Positions 25,731 through 40,100 of a stretch of DNA of 64,000 nt are shown here, in pieces. The notes below the pieces were generated by a model. It saw only the letters and a list, made by a program, of their open reading frames with translations. It was not told the origin of the DNA and did not search any database. Position numbers and translations under genes: made by a program. Within the stretch, counting starts at the first letter, position 1, and each line of letters begins with the position of its first letter. This stretch comes from Onchocerca lupi (lineage: Eukaryota > Nematoda > Chromadorea > Rhabditida > Onchocercidae): positions 168,683 to 232,682 of the forward strand of contig JAOVVO010000046.1 in assembly GCA_028564675.1 (NCBI GenBank). Direction: 5' to 3'.

Positions 25731-27550
25731 TTTTGTAGAGCAGCAATCAACTGCCGTGTTTCGTCCCTTTCTCCTTTCCTTCGTTTTCCAGGGACCCCGA
25801 TGGGCGGTAGGCTGATTAACCGATTGGATGCAGGAATACCGGAGAACGGCCACCAACACTGCGATAATAATGGGTTGGATTGTTGTAAGGACAATCTCCG
25901 ACAGTCCAACCCCAACAAACGATGGACGCTTGACGGGTGTTTTCGGTACCCAATACGACAACGGCAACGCCAGATCAAACCAACCAATCAACCAATCAAG
26001 TAAGCAACCGAAGAGAATCGACTGTTATGTGCCTCCACCTCTTTCGTCCTTTTTTGTGTTGCGCCAACCGACGTCGAGTAGGACGTCTTGTTGGTGATGC
26101 TTCTGATAGCTGTCCTTCTTGTAGCTGTCGTTGCTAAAAGAGGTCGAAGGTAGCAAAGTGATAATTGCTTAAATTGAACAATAACGACTGAAGTGCACTT
26201 TCCGATGCCAAACAACTCAGAAGATCGTTCAAAGCAGGAAGCCCACTTTAGTTAACTTCCTTCATATGAAGCAGTGGCAGTGATAGCAGCAGTAGCAGTG
26301 ATAAAAGCTGTGATAAGCAATAGTAGTAATTGTCGGAATGGTTCACCCGCAACATCTAGGAATCGGATACCGGCGGCACCGAGGACTGTTGAAGTGCTGT
26401 TGCTACTGGAATGCTGCTCTTACTATTGGAGAATTACAGAACGTACAGATAGGTAGGTGGTCGCGGTCGTCGTCATCCGACGATACATCTCCTCCTATGC
26501 ATAGGAAGTGTGTGCATCTATTTGTCGTGCCTTTTGTCGTCAACTGCACAGCCAAGTGACAGTTGTAATATCAATAGTTGTAGTAGTAACAATAATAATA
26601 GTAAATGTAGCAGTAATAGTAGCAGTATTAGTGGTTAACAATAGTAGTAGTAGTAATAATGTTAGTGGTAGAAGTAGTAGTAGTAGTAGATGGATGGGCA
26701 GATAGTGGTCGTGAAGAGGAGGTCGGATCGGGAGATGCCCTCTCAACTATCCGAATTTGGCGATAACGATGATGATGGCGATGACGAACTTTCCCAAGTA
26801 CTAGTAAAACCCGTGATCATGGACTATCAGAACCTTCTTTCTTCAATTTTAGAGATGGAGGTGGTCCTAGAGCGGGGGAGAACAAGGAAGGGGAAATATG
26901 GAGGGGCGGGGAATTGAAATAGTTTTGAAAACTTTTCAATGTTAAAATAGGGGGGATAGAGGGGAACAAGGGCCAAAACATTTTTATATGTCCGCCAGAT
27001 ACATGCATTATTATTGTGTATTTGACTGGTACGGAAGGTGGCTGATGCTGCTGGCGATTGTCCCTTCCTCTTCCCTATCTTCCTGATCGGCGAGGACATC
27101 GACCCCCGACCCGATGGTCCATCAATGTTATTGGTGACGGTGACGGTGACGATGACGCGATGATTGGTGATGATGACGATTGCTGCTGTAGCGCTGGGTA
27201 ATCGTACCAGTAGCACCCGATCGGGTGAAGATGAATTTGTAAAGATGGTGGTTCAAAAACCCTTCTTTCCCTGTCTAACACTTTTGTGCGCCAGTTACGT
27301 AAAACTTTTTCAATGAATTCTACAGAATTTTTCGAGAAATCAGGGAGATGGTCAACGAAATCCAGAATGTTTATCATCACTTTTCCACAAATTTTCCTTA
27401 CCCTTCGGCACTGTACTTGCGGTCACCTTTCATATCTCTGAATTCCATCCATGTCAATCGTTTTCTTTCCACCGTAGTCGCCAATCATTCACATGGATAC
27501 ACAAATTGTTGCGCATTTTATGTCAAAACAAGCGTCTTCAGAGGCAACAA
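25731..27550 (-). promoter_or_regulatory. GC-rich, triplet-repeat-rich upstream region of nhr-23
   Basis: Base composition shifts sharply here from the AT-rich flanks to a mixed, CpG-containing sequence. It holds imperfect (TAG)n/(GTA)n runs at 26560-26700, CAG/CAGTAG runs near 26270-26340, and GACGGTGACGGTGACGATGACG-type runs near 27130-27180. It lies immediately upstream of the first nhr-23 coding segment and is read here as 5' UTR plus promoter. An open frame runs on the minus strand into the Met-Arg codons from about 25991, but it has no in-frame ATG before 25730. Other overlapping frames on both strands share no family features. Confidence 0.45.
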
Positions 27551-30500
27551 TGATAACCGGAATTAGGCCAATTAGTCATAAAAAATGAATAAATAAGAGC
27601 TTCACTGCATCTCGATTCTGATTTCTTCTTTCTTTTGAACAGCGAATTGGAAATGTTTGAAATATACGAGCTACTCACTCTCACATTCAAAATATTAATT
27701 TCTTTCAACACACAAAATAACATACATACAAGAATGTGTGTACAAATATTTCAAAGAGTGCAGAAACATCCATCCATCTGTTATAGGGAATGCCATTCAA
27801 GACAAGAGGGATTATTTCTTCCCACTTATCAGTGTTTTTGTTCGGTTGCATAATTAATTATTTCTAGTTTAAAACTAAAATCAAAATGGCTTGCAAAGCA
27901 GACGAAAGATGCTGTTAGCTGATTGAATGAGATTAAACCAAAGTGATAGATATCCATCCATTAACCTTTCAGTGAACTTTCACAATATTGTGACAAATCA
28001 TATTTGATGAAATCTCTGATAATTATTTGAGCGAAAATTGAAAATTAAAAGCAAAGAAATTTATTCATCCCAATATCCACCCAAAATCAAGTCTAGCGGT
28101 CTTGTGTCGATCTATGTTAAAATAGGTTTCCATCAATCTATCTTATTCTACATAATTTTTTCTTCACTCAGTGAATATAAGTTTCTGTTTTGGGAATAAA
28201 ATATTATAATACACTATATCTATTCTTAAAATATGCGCAAGATAAAGAAAAATACTCGCACCTGTAAGACAGCATACATTGGTATGCATAGATCTAATCT
28301 AATATTTGATTATCTTGTCCAATTATCTAAATTACTTGAAAATGGATAGAAAAGCTTGACAAGGAAGTGAGTAAGCAAAACGATAGTATGTTAACTGTGT
28401 TCTGGCCTTCGAGGCAAGAATTTGGCTATGGTATGATTATTTCTTTTAATCATGAACTTGCACTGATTGATAGTTGAAGGACCGAATCTATTGCATACCG
28501 CCAAAGGAATGAGGAAAAATAAGCGAAAGATGATGTCGCAACAAAGTGCCATGGCGGAGATAGTTAACGTGACAACATTGATCTGTGACACGAAGGTCGT
28601 TCAAGGTTCAACAGACTCGGCATCCTTCAAAAACATTCATTCATTATAAATGCAAAATAAATTGCTCAAACAACTACTAGTCATAAAAAATCAATCAATA
28701 TGCACCAGAAACTTTACTTTAAAAGTTTTAATATTATAACTTCCGCATTTCATAAAAACTATAAATGTTTTTCCATTCTGACAGTCATCGTTCTTATAAA
28801 ATGCGAAAAATATCGCTGATGCTTTTGCGCAATACCGAAGAAGATTCATTTGACCTTTTCAAGTTTGTTCGGATTTTTCAAGCCTTGCAGCATTTCAAAT
28901 AAATACATCAATTATAAATTACTTTCACTGTCGAAAGTTTCAGTTGCCAAACTTTAGCCAGTTGAAATTCGATGATATCTTCATAGATTAATTTGAAACT
29001 CTCAAAAATAATTTTCGCTGCACTTTAAAATTATTCAATCAGTATGAAATAAATGTTCAAGTTCGATTTTACGATATAATCATTTTTCTTATCATTGTTC
29101 TCAATACCTGCTATCACGATCAGCATGAATGCATAAGAAAAACAAGTTGCTATAATATTTATTTGCCGCTTCATTTCAATTCCAAGATTTATTATACAAT
29201 GTGTGTGGTTTTTTTGTGGCACTCATAAAGTTGCATGCTTTGCGACAATTAACATATCATGCAAGCGATAAAAACAAGCAATTTTTCGATATAGCAATGG
29301 TGTAAGAATAATATAATGAAACAGAAAGCATATTGTAATTGATATTTTATAATAAGCATTACAGAACTAGTAGTAATTAAAAAAATAAATTATCAAAAAA
29401 GTTGCACCGGAATTTACTCTAGGAATCCTTTTTATGATTGCATCCAGGAATGCCGGAGTTAATTAGACGGGGAATCAGTCACACTATCTGAAATGAAGTT
29501 ATTAGAAACCAAGTGAGATTTAAAAGTATCAGTGATTCCAAATCCATATAGTTCTAGCTCTATCAATTCTCTAATCTCCCTAATGGTCAATATTGAAAAA
29601 TTAACTACTTTAACTGTATCAAAACATGGTAAAGTGAAGGAATAAGGAAAATAAACATGAAGATAAGCGAAAAATATACGCATAAATAAGGTAAACGACC
29701 ATTACCTAACCTTGATGTCACATGTTAAAATTTACCTGCTTAGTTCGTACCACATTCTCCTGTTTTTTCTAAAAGTTATTTCTCGTCCAATTAAAATCTC
29801 AATTTCACTCTGAAAACATATTTTCTTCGGAAGTTCTATTGTCTATGATGTAAATGATAATCGATTGGTAGCACCAATCAATTAACTAATTTACTCATTT
29901 TTCATGCGGAAGCAATTTGCTAAAGAGGACTGCTAATTCTGCAGAAAATATAGCTGCGAAGTATTTCCCTCTCACTATTTCCCACACTAAAAAAAAGTAA
30001 CCAAACGAAAACTGAATTTAACCATCTCGGGATCGTGATTTTTCATTGAAACCCATCTATGTTCCTTTGGTAAAGTTCGTCATACATCTGGAAATGATGA
30101 GTGGAGAAGTTGATTATGTTTTGAGGGTTGGTTCGGGGATAGGAAGTTACAGTTGCCAGATTTTGTTGTCTTATGTCGGTGAGATTTATGCTTAAAATGG
30201 GGAATAAGTGTCTTTGAAAGAGATTAGAATATGATGATGTCATGAAGAATAATGTCAGAATCAAAAAAAAAAAAAAGAGTAATAACGCAATATTTAAACA
30301 AAGAGAAACTGCAAATGTTTATTAAAACGGTGATTAATGACAAATAAATAGATGCACGCATATTAATATTTGACAATTACAGTAACTTTTTGGAATGAAA
30401 GAAGGATACACTGTTAAAAAACAGTACAGAGATTGCGTACGATAGTTTCGGATATACAGAAGATTTTGCATCCGGCGTATATTTGAAAGTAAACAAGGTT

Positions 30501-31108
30501 CCTTTTAGTGCTTTCATGTTTGTGAAAGTTTGAGCTTGATTTCTTGTCGTTAAATTACTTCGGTAGTTCTTTTAAATTTCCGAACAATGAGAACTCTGCC
30601 TCCATTTTCTAAAGTTTATTTCATAATGTTTGTAAACTAGCGATATAAAAGAAAGTCGTAGGAGTATGTACTTATATGTTCACATGGAATTTATGTATAT
30701 ACGACTCTTAATTTATCCTCAAACTCAATTAGAGTCTTTATCGTTTCTATTTTTCTTTTATAGAGCACTGTTTATAGCATTATTGAAACTCGTTTATAAT
30801 TTTTGTGGTTATAATAGTACTCGAGCTGTATTTTTTATGCATAATTTTGTTATGTACTCATACTCTTCCTGCTTAACTCACACTATAAGTAATTTCTTAT
30901 CATGCACAGTATCGTTCGGTTTACTTGATAACGCTTACTTTTTCACATGCCTCGCTGCATTTTATAATCATATGACGTTTATATGTGAAATAGTTACAAA
31001 TGATTTTACATTGGATTATTATCCTGAAATGAAGTGAAATATAATCTTTGCTATAATTTACAGGACAAAAAGAACAGTTGATGTGGGCCTGAACCAAAAT
31101 TTTAAGGA
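27551..31108. other. Intergenic region between divergent nhr-23 and sin-3
   Basis: No gene is called. A minus-strand segment near 28490-28585 has acceptor- and donor-like ends and would encode a hydrophobic stretch, but it could not be joined to anything. A 123-codon plus-strand frame at 30666-31037 is Phe/Tyr/Leu-rich low-complexity sequence and is not supported. Confidence 0.45.
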
Positions 31109-34100
31109 ATGTCAGCAATAAATGGTGGAAGTAATCCAGCAGTTCGTATGCCGATTGTGAATAATGTTATATTAAATGACACATTGCAGTCACAGTAATT
31201 CTTCCATATCATTTTATTAATTTGGTCAATTTAGTCAGTTTTAGTCACTGAGCTAGTGGAACATAGAAATGATCAGATGGTGTAATTGACCATACTTCTG
31301 GTTCGAGAAATATCGTCAAAAAAGAGCCATTTCTTATAGAAATAAATAGATAAGAGTTAGTTTTATTGCAATTAAAAATACTGTTTGACAAACACATTAA
31401 ATATTCACAATTTGAATACAGTTTCAATTAGTATGTCGACCACAGTTTGCTGAAGAACGACATAATTTAAGACCCTAGTTTCTCATTTTTAATGCTCTGT
31501 GGTATATGCTAAGATGCGTTTTTATTTTTATTTAGCAACCACATTGGAGGATTAGGCAATAGTTGATAATATAAAAGTTTGACATTTTAATCATTATGAA
31601 TGAATATTTTTCAGTAAGCAATTTCAGTTCAAGTTCAATTAAGTTTAAGTAATGATTATACTTTTCCGCTTTAAAAAATTCTTGGACAAAATAGAACATT
31701 ATGTAGTTAGAATTTTCCATTATTCTTTTTGTTAAAATCTTCTACTGAATTTTAGAACGATCATTTATCCTCTCTAACTGCTTATTGAAGAAATAATATT
31801 TTGAAATACAATGTCAACACACATTCGTTTTACAGGCGTGAAAATATTGTGCCAAATGGTAATGCGTCATTTCAATCAAATCAAGTGTCTGAAGCGCCAC
31901 GTGAAAGTGACATGCGTGGAAACGTAAGAGTACGTTTCGAAAGTCTTCTTTGTTGGATTTCAAATTCTTTAAGTCCATTACATTTTGCATATTTTTGAGC
32001 CGTTTACAGAGACTGCGTGTCGAGGATGCATTATGTTATTTGGATCAAGTGAAACAGCAATTTACGGACACGCCAGATGTCTATGTTAATTTCCTTGATG
32101 TCATGAAAGATTTCAAATCTCAAGCGTAGGTTTCAGTTGTTTTTCCATAAACCCTAAGAAGAATTAATAATACACCATAATAGGCAAGAATTTTATATTC
32201 GAGGATAATGTGGTACTCTCAACAATTAAAAAGCGACCAAATGTAGCGGAATTTTATCCTAAGATTTTTATTAGTAAAAATGTGATTGAACTCTGAATCC
32301 TTCAATTTGTGGCATTTACAGTTTATATAGACAAATGAATAACTAGATATCTTGCCATTTATTAATTTATCTTAAATGGTATCATAAATTTTTAGCATTG
32401 ATACGCCTGGTGTAATAAAACGTGTTTCACGTTTGTTTCGAGGTCGACCCAATCTAATTACTGCATTTAATACATTTTTGCCGCCGGGATTTGATGTTTC
32501 TGTTGATGGAATAAAGGTCATCATAACCGAGCCAAATGGTCGTAGACAAGTCATTAATGAAAGTATATTTTATTAAAAGTCATTTTAAGAAAGCTTGTAT
32601 AAAAGAAGAGACATAGTAATAGTTAAAAATTATGACACTAAACATTCATTCTTTTATATTACTTCTCTTTTCTGAAGCTTGGAAACATGCAACTGATTTT
32701 CATACAGAAAGATATTGGAAATATTTTTGTGATTTCTTAAGTTACGGAGTATTGTATCTTTGCAAAGTATGACTACACATGCATGCTCATACATTTATAT
32801 TTTTGGATTTGTGTTTCGTGATTTACAAATAGTGATGCTTTTTATTAAGAAGTTTCGACGTATTTGAAAGTAAATATATGAGAATATATTAGTTATATTA
32901 GAAGTAATATAATATATTGGAAGTAATGTAATATATTAGTACATATAAATTAGTTTTTTAAATATATTGGGTATATTTTCTAACATGTCAAAAAAATTAG
33001 ATAAAAAAAAAGAAAGTGATTGTATGCACATGATTTTCAGATCAGCCTGAATTGTCCACTTCTGAATCTCAAGCAGCAAAATCATCCTCTCCGATTCAAC
33101 CCCTTGTGGGTGTTACTGGAGATTTATTATCAGCAGCAAGTGAAGCTAGTGTGTCAGATCTGGTTCCTACAGCTGAACCAATTACGACTGAACAATCGGG
33201 AAGTGAATTCACACCGAAGGCTACAGATTCACAACCTAGCGAAGTTAGGCCTATGGATTTTTTACCAGATCGTATCAGCACTGCAACCTATCAAGATGCT
33301 GTAATGTACAGAAACAAAATAATGGTGAGTATCGTAGTATGAGTTAAACATTATAAATTCTTCGTTGTTATTATATCATATTTGTGTTTAATTATTTTAT
33401 GCTTGGAGTGAAAAAGTAACAGTTCTCAAAAGTCTTTTCAGGCTCGCTTTGAGGAGCGACCTGAAATGTACCATAAATTTCTTGAAATTCTTCAACGACT
33501 TCATCGAGTAACACAGGTAAATTTTTTAATCATTCCGTTTAATAAACGCGATAGTTATTTCATTTGCAGTTACAAATCAGTTTATCTTACTGAGTATGCG
33601 TAATTTTCTTTTTAAATAAATTTACTGTTAAACCATTTCTATAATCATGTCGGCAATTGAATTAAAGTAATGGGGACGTCCTTATTATACAGCAGACAAG
33701 TATTAATTATTTTATATTATTGAAATCTTTGAAAAAATATATTTACTAGTCAGAATTACGCAATTTCGCTTTATTTATCTGGAATTAGATATTTAAAGGT
33801 GTTTATGGCAAAGTTCATTTTTTGTTTATGCTACATTGCAGTATTAATTTCATACGATTTTATATAGTTTTCTTTGATTCGGAGATATATCTTTATGCTT
33901 CTAAGTGAATCGTACTATTAGGGCTAGTATTACTTATCAGTAATTCATGTCAGCCCAGTAGTCAGGTGTTAGGACATTATTCTTGCCTGAATTATGTTAG
34001 TCATTCAGAAGTTACATTTCAGGAAGGAGGGGTGATTCAAGGATATAAACGAGCTCTGGAAGCAGTTGAAATACTTTTTGAAAATGACGCAGATTTAGTG

Positions 34101-37100
34101 CAAGAATTTAAACAACAATTTCAGCCGAATTCTTTTGGATCTGGAGTATCTCACCCGTCCTGTAATACGCCTCGAGATACGATCAATAAAGTAATCTTCT
34201 TATCCTAAAATTTCCAATTTCACTAACTTTTTCTGCTAGATTAATAATGAACTTTTTAGGGAAAAATCCAGAAAAGTGGAGAACGAAGCGCTTTTGTCGT
34301 ATCTCCTCAACCTGTTTGTGTACCAAAAGTACAAAATCAACAAGGGATGAGTCCTGGAAAACGTACTGCTTCGATATATTCTACAATAGCAGCCAAGGTT
34401 TTTAAAACATATTATCATGTTTCATGTAACAGTAGCCTAGCATTTTGGAATATTTTTTAGATGATCTTGGCATCAAGTCCAACAAATGCTAACATGGGAG
34501 GACTCGATTTGTTTCGTTTACTTCCTACATTAAACACAATTTAATAATTTTTGACTACTTAACATTTTATTAATAATATTTTGTATTCTTCTTTCACAAT
34601 TTATAGATGCTTCTTCATTAACAGTATTTATCAATCTCAGCAGTGTCACTCATAAAATTAAATTAATATTGGGGACAGAGTTTTAGTTTCTCATTGAATA
34701 AAATTCCAATAAAAAAGGCTGACTCTGAGAGCCTCAGATATTAAGGATTCAAATCAAACATGCGCAATTTAAATTACTTAAGAAATCTTTGCAGAGAGCG
34801 AAATTAGGGAGTATTAATATGTTGACGTATGATACAGATGTTGAGGAAGCAGCCAAATTCGGTACCGTTGAAGATTATCTTTTCTTTGACAAGGTATGCT
34901 GGCTACGAGAAGTAAGCTTTCTGATATTTTTCAGTTTTTCCTTGAACTATGTTTACTTTTTCAAGCACTTTTACCAATGTTTGTGGAAAATTATAAATTT
35001 TAGGTAATTAAAAAAGGTCAAGACTATGTGTTCTGTGAAAAACATCGCAAGATTTTTTTTATATTCGTGATAAGTAAGGCACGTTATACAAGAATTACTT
35101 AATATTGAAACAGTTATTTGAACGTATGAGAAAAAATTATGATTAATATTGATTTTTTTTTTTTAATATAGAAATCGAATAAATAAACAAATCAAATTTG
35201 AAAGAAAATTAAGCTTTTAATCTTTATTTATGTTATTGATTCTTTGTTCTATGGAATATTGTTCAAAATATGGAAATATATATTCTGACTTTTAGAAAGG
35301 ATTCTAAATTATCAAAGTTACGGTAAATTTTGTAGGTACGAAAAGCACTAATTGATAATGGTGTGCATGAAAATTTTCTGCGTTGCCTTGCTTTGTATAA
35401 TCAAAGCATTATTTCGAAAAATGAACTTGTGGAACTTTTGACACCTTTTATTGGGTAAAGTTTTTCAAAAATATATTCATTAGTAAGAAATGTCAATTTA
35501 CTTCATGTTTGTAATTTCAATTGGTTCATTCCAGTCGCGCGATTTTTAAAAATTGTTTTTCCATTTATTTAACTTTTTTTTTACATTGTTTATTGATAGA
35601 TAGTGCTTCGCATTTTATATTAGTCTTTTTTTCCTTTTTTTTTTTCAGTCGTTTTACATTGTTGCTGAAACATGTGAAAGAATTACTGGGCTTGCCTGAT
35701 ACACACAGCGATAATCAACAAACCGACGATAAGTATCGTCGGCGACAAGTTCACGCAAACGATGATATGGAATTGGAGCACAAAATTGGTAATTCCAAAA
35801 CCAAATTTCAAAAATTAGAATTATCATTTGAAAAAATCGCTATTCATTTCGTTGCGAACTGAATTCTCCCTGACTCAATATGAATTCATTTTCCTTTAGA
35901 ATAATACAAAAGTTCTAGATTATGCTACATGTCGAAGACTAGGTGTTAGCTATCGGTCTTTACCTGAATCATACGAAAAACCGCTTTGTTCTGGACGAAC
36001 ACCGCTGTGTGATTCAGTTCTCAATGATTCCTGGGTTTCATTTCCGTGTTGGTCTTCTGAGGACAGTTCAGCCGTTCATTCTAAGAAGACACCGTTTGAA
36101 GAATTCGTATTTCGTACGGAAGATGAACGTTATGAGGTTTATTACCTTCGATGAAATTTTTTTGTACATCTAGAAATATCATTTGTTTCTTCATTTTAAA
36201 GTAAGTATTAAATAACATGCTCTAAAAATGGATATTTTCAGCTGGACATTGTCATTGAAGTGAATAAAACAGCTTTAGAAGTTTTGGAAATGGTTCAGCG
36301 GAAGATGTTACGGATGAAAAATGAAGAATTAAACAGCTTTCGTTTGGGTCCTTCTTTGGGTGGTAGTTCTAATTCGATAATGTTGCGCGCATTGCAGAGA
36401 ATTTATGGGTAAGATTATACAACTGTCTAAATTATCTCGAATTGAAATACTAAAAGATAATTCAATTTTGAGATTTGAATTCATAAAAATTTAGCCGGTT
36501 TTTATAGGGATCACACGTTGAAGATGTTGGAAGGAGCAATGAAAAATCCTCAAGTAATGATACCAAGACTCATTGAACGAATGCGGCAAAAAGACATCGA
36601 ATGGCGTAAAAATCAAGAAATATGCAATCGCATTTGGCGTGAAGAAACAGAAAAACATTACGCAAAGAGTCTAGATCATCAGGCAATAATCTTTAAGCAA
36701 AATGATTTGAAATTACTTCGTGCGAAAACGATCGTCAGCCAGTTCGAAAATTTATATGACGAGGTAATGTGTTGCTTCGAATATATCCCATAATTATTGC
36801 TCTCTAGATATATTTTCCCCTCTCTACAAACTGCGTATAAATTCAAACCCACTAAATCTAAACCTAACTATAATGAAAAGGCATGTCAAAATAATATTAG
36901 GTTACAAAGTAATAAAATCAAAACCAAAGATTTGATTTTGTAAAAAATTTGTTATTTTTTAAAGATGTTATGGGTCAGAAATATTGAATTTCATATTGAT
37001 CAAATAAGATTCTCGATTTCTTATAATAATGTTTTAGTTTATGATGTTTTGAAAGTTATTATAATAGAATGCTTGGTAGTCATTTAGAATCTTAATCATG

Positions 37101-40100
37101 TGGAAGTGTAATTTTCCATTATCTCCGAATTTCTCATAAAAATCAAAAAAATTTTAAAATTAAAAATTGAAAAAAAAAATTAACTTCATTAGTTATATTT
37201 AAACTAAATTAATTCATGTTTGAAATTCAATTTTGTTATTATTTCTAGCGTGCTGATCGAAATGATGAAGGTGAATCGGTGGAATATGGTCCACATTGCA
37301 TTTATTCATATCCGGAAGATATACGTGTTCTGTATGATGTGAACGATTTAGTAATACATTATGTGAAGCGACAGGCGAATATTCAGAAAGAAGAGAAACG
37401 TCATGCGAAACGTTATCTAAAACGTTTTATACCAGAATTATTTAATGTTCCACCCCAAGAATTGAGTGATGAGGAAGAAACAGAAGATCGAGATTATGTT
37501 GGTTCGTTTTTTTTTTCTTTTTTTTCGTTGTTGTTGTTAAAGATATCAATGAGCAGAAATATTATACCGAATTTCCGGATTTTGACCTTTGTTACTATAT
37601 AATTTTTATACATTAATTTTTGTCAAAGAGATTTTTGATGGGCAATACATTATCCAATCCTTAATGTTGTAATTGATATTAAAGGTCAAAATCCCGAAGA
37701 AGAGCGAAATCTCAGACTGAGTACAGATGAAGATCAAAGGATGCCATCAAATGATGATACAGAATCGAAAAATGTATGATTAATGAGAACTATATATAAA
37801 AATGTATATTATTGCAAAGATGTAGATGTTTTGGAGTAAGACATCTACACCTTGCAATAATCATATATTTTTTCAATGTAATGAATGACAGGTATAGCAG
37901 AAATCAAAAATTCATTGATGCCAGCTATAAACTTTTCAGTCATTGGCATTTCATAAACTACATATAACAAATTTATCCTTTTGGTGGAGGTAATTTTTGA
38001 TTATAACATAACTTGCAGTTGCAACAAATCCGAATAATGGAACTCTGAAATGATGTTCTTTCTAATATATATTAAATTCAAAAAGTACCCCTTTGAATTT
38101 GGAATTATTCGAAATTGTGCAGAATCTTCCGGACTTCTTGATTTTCATAAAAGAAATGTTTTCAGACTCCATCTTCGGATGGAAACGAGACTTCTACATA
38201 TCGTCTTTTCTATGGTGCCAACACATGGTGCATATTTATTAGACTTCATCATTTATTGTGTGATCGACTGGCCTATTTGAAGAAAAAACATCGAGAAATC
38301 ATTAAAAATCACGAAGTATTTTCTGGCATTTTATTTTATAGCTCTTTAAAAAATATATATAATGGCCTTCGGTGGGTTTTGAAATCCATCTAATAAAGTA
38401 GTATTTCGGAGTGTTTCTTGATGGTTAAAATATGATCGGATTTTTAAAATTAATTACAGTATTTTTTGGATCTTAAATTTATCATTTAAGACATAAAATA
38501 TTGTCTAGAATTGTTGCAGCTGAAAGAATCTTATATAAGAGTCGTTTTTAATAATTTTTTATATTAATGACTGCTATAATTTTCCAATTGTGATAAATTG
38601 TCCAGGTGGAAGAGCGTATACGAATGGAACGTGAATCTGTAATAAGCCGATGTACCGGTGATAGTGGATCACTGAAATCAGTTGAACTGGACACGAAACT
38701 TGGCTTGTCTTTACTGAAACCGAACAATCAAAGTCCGGATAACTACTACATTGCATTGATCAATGAAGTCAAAAATCTTCTGGATGGTCTCATTGATAGT
38801 GCCACTTTCGAAGATAACGTCAGGTAAGTAGCGATGGAACTGATCACAATATTTTATAGCATGATGAATTTGTTTCAAATTATGGAAGTGAAAATTTTTA
38901 CATCATGTTTTTTTTTCAGAAAGATGTTTGGAACAGCTGCTTACTTAACATTTACAATGGATAAAATTATCATAACAATTGCACGGCAATTGCAAAACAT
39001 GTCTTGCGAAGATGCAAACATCGCTAGTATAAATCTGTACAAAAAATATCGTTTTGAGCATCCTGTCAGTTTGTACAGTCGAGACAAAAATGAAGAAAAT
39101 ATTGATGATGCTTATGAACGGGCTGCACAGGAAGTGCTTGCCAATCAGAATTGTTTCAAGACTTTCTTTCTTCATGATTCCCGAAGTGTTACGATGGAAC
39201 TGATCGATAGTGATGTTACCGAGGAAGGAGAGAAAGGTGATAGTGACCAAGAATGGAGCCGTTATGTACATCATTATGTTGAGGTTTATTTTCTGATTCT
39301 ATCTAAATTCAGGAGATAAATTTTTCTATGATTTTTCGCTCATTAACGCCCTTTGACTTTCCATTAATTATAGTGTACTGTATAATATTGGTGCGATAGC
39401 GGAGTGCATCATAGGAGATATGTATAACTTTCGCACTAATTTTCGATTTTTTTAATATATTCAGAAAATATATGATTTCTTTAGAGTCTTGCTAATGAAC
39501 CGTCATCATCGGCATTAAATCTTGAAGACCAACAACAGATGCTCGAAACTATTAGTGAAAGGCCGCCATTATTTCTTATGAAATATATCAAAGCAGGAAT
39601 GGACAAATATAAGTATGTTCTCTTTATCAGACAGATTATTTTACTGCTGATCTACAGAAAAAATATCGTCCTGTACCATAATTAATTCTCTCATTCCTTA
39701 AGATAGGTGCTTTCAGAAAGAAGGACGATGAAACGAGTAAAAAAAATGAAAATGAAAGTGGAGAATTAAAGCAGGAAGAGAGATTGCCCAGTATTACGGT
39801 GAGTGAGAACCTAAGCGCACTGTTTTCTCCAACTGGAAATTATAAAATGCGATTCACGAAAGGTTCAACTGATCTGCTGATAAGAGCCGGAGCGCCGCGA
39901 AGAGGGATGGATGTAAGTTCAGGATTTACTTTTATATGAGAAAATGGTTGCACAGAAAGAGTAAGGGCGGAAATAAGAAGGAATAAATCAAAAGAATATA
40001 TATATATATATATATAATAAAATGCTATTGATTTACCTAATCATAAAAATTATGATCTTATTAGAGATCTGCAGAAATTTCTTATAGCAGTTATTTTGAA

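Noticed and set aside
25560..25991. 143-codon minus-strand frame in the GC-rich region
   Set aside because: It lacks an ATG start, and a second long frame overlaps it on the same strand. Only its last in-frame ATG and donor are used, as the nhr-23 start.
26690..26917. 75-codon plus-strand frame with an Asp-rich run
   Set aside because: The Asp run comes from a GATGATGG repeat. No family resemblance or partner exons were found.
28391..28591. Minus-strand hydrophobic exon-like segment
   Set aside because: Acceptor and donor are plausible, but no neighbouring exons or receptor motifs could be joined.
30666..31037. 123-codon plus-strand frame just upstream of sin-3
   Set aside because: Low-complexity Phe/Tyr/Leu/Ser composition typical of AT-rich chance frames, with no motif and no acceptor context.
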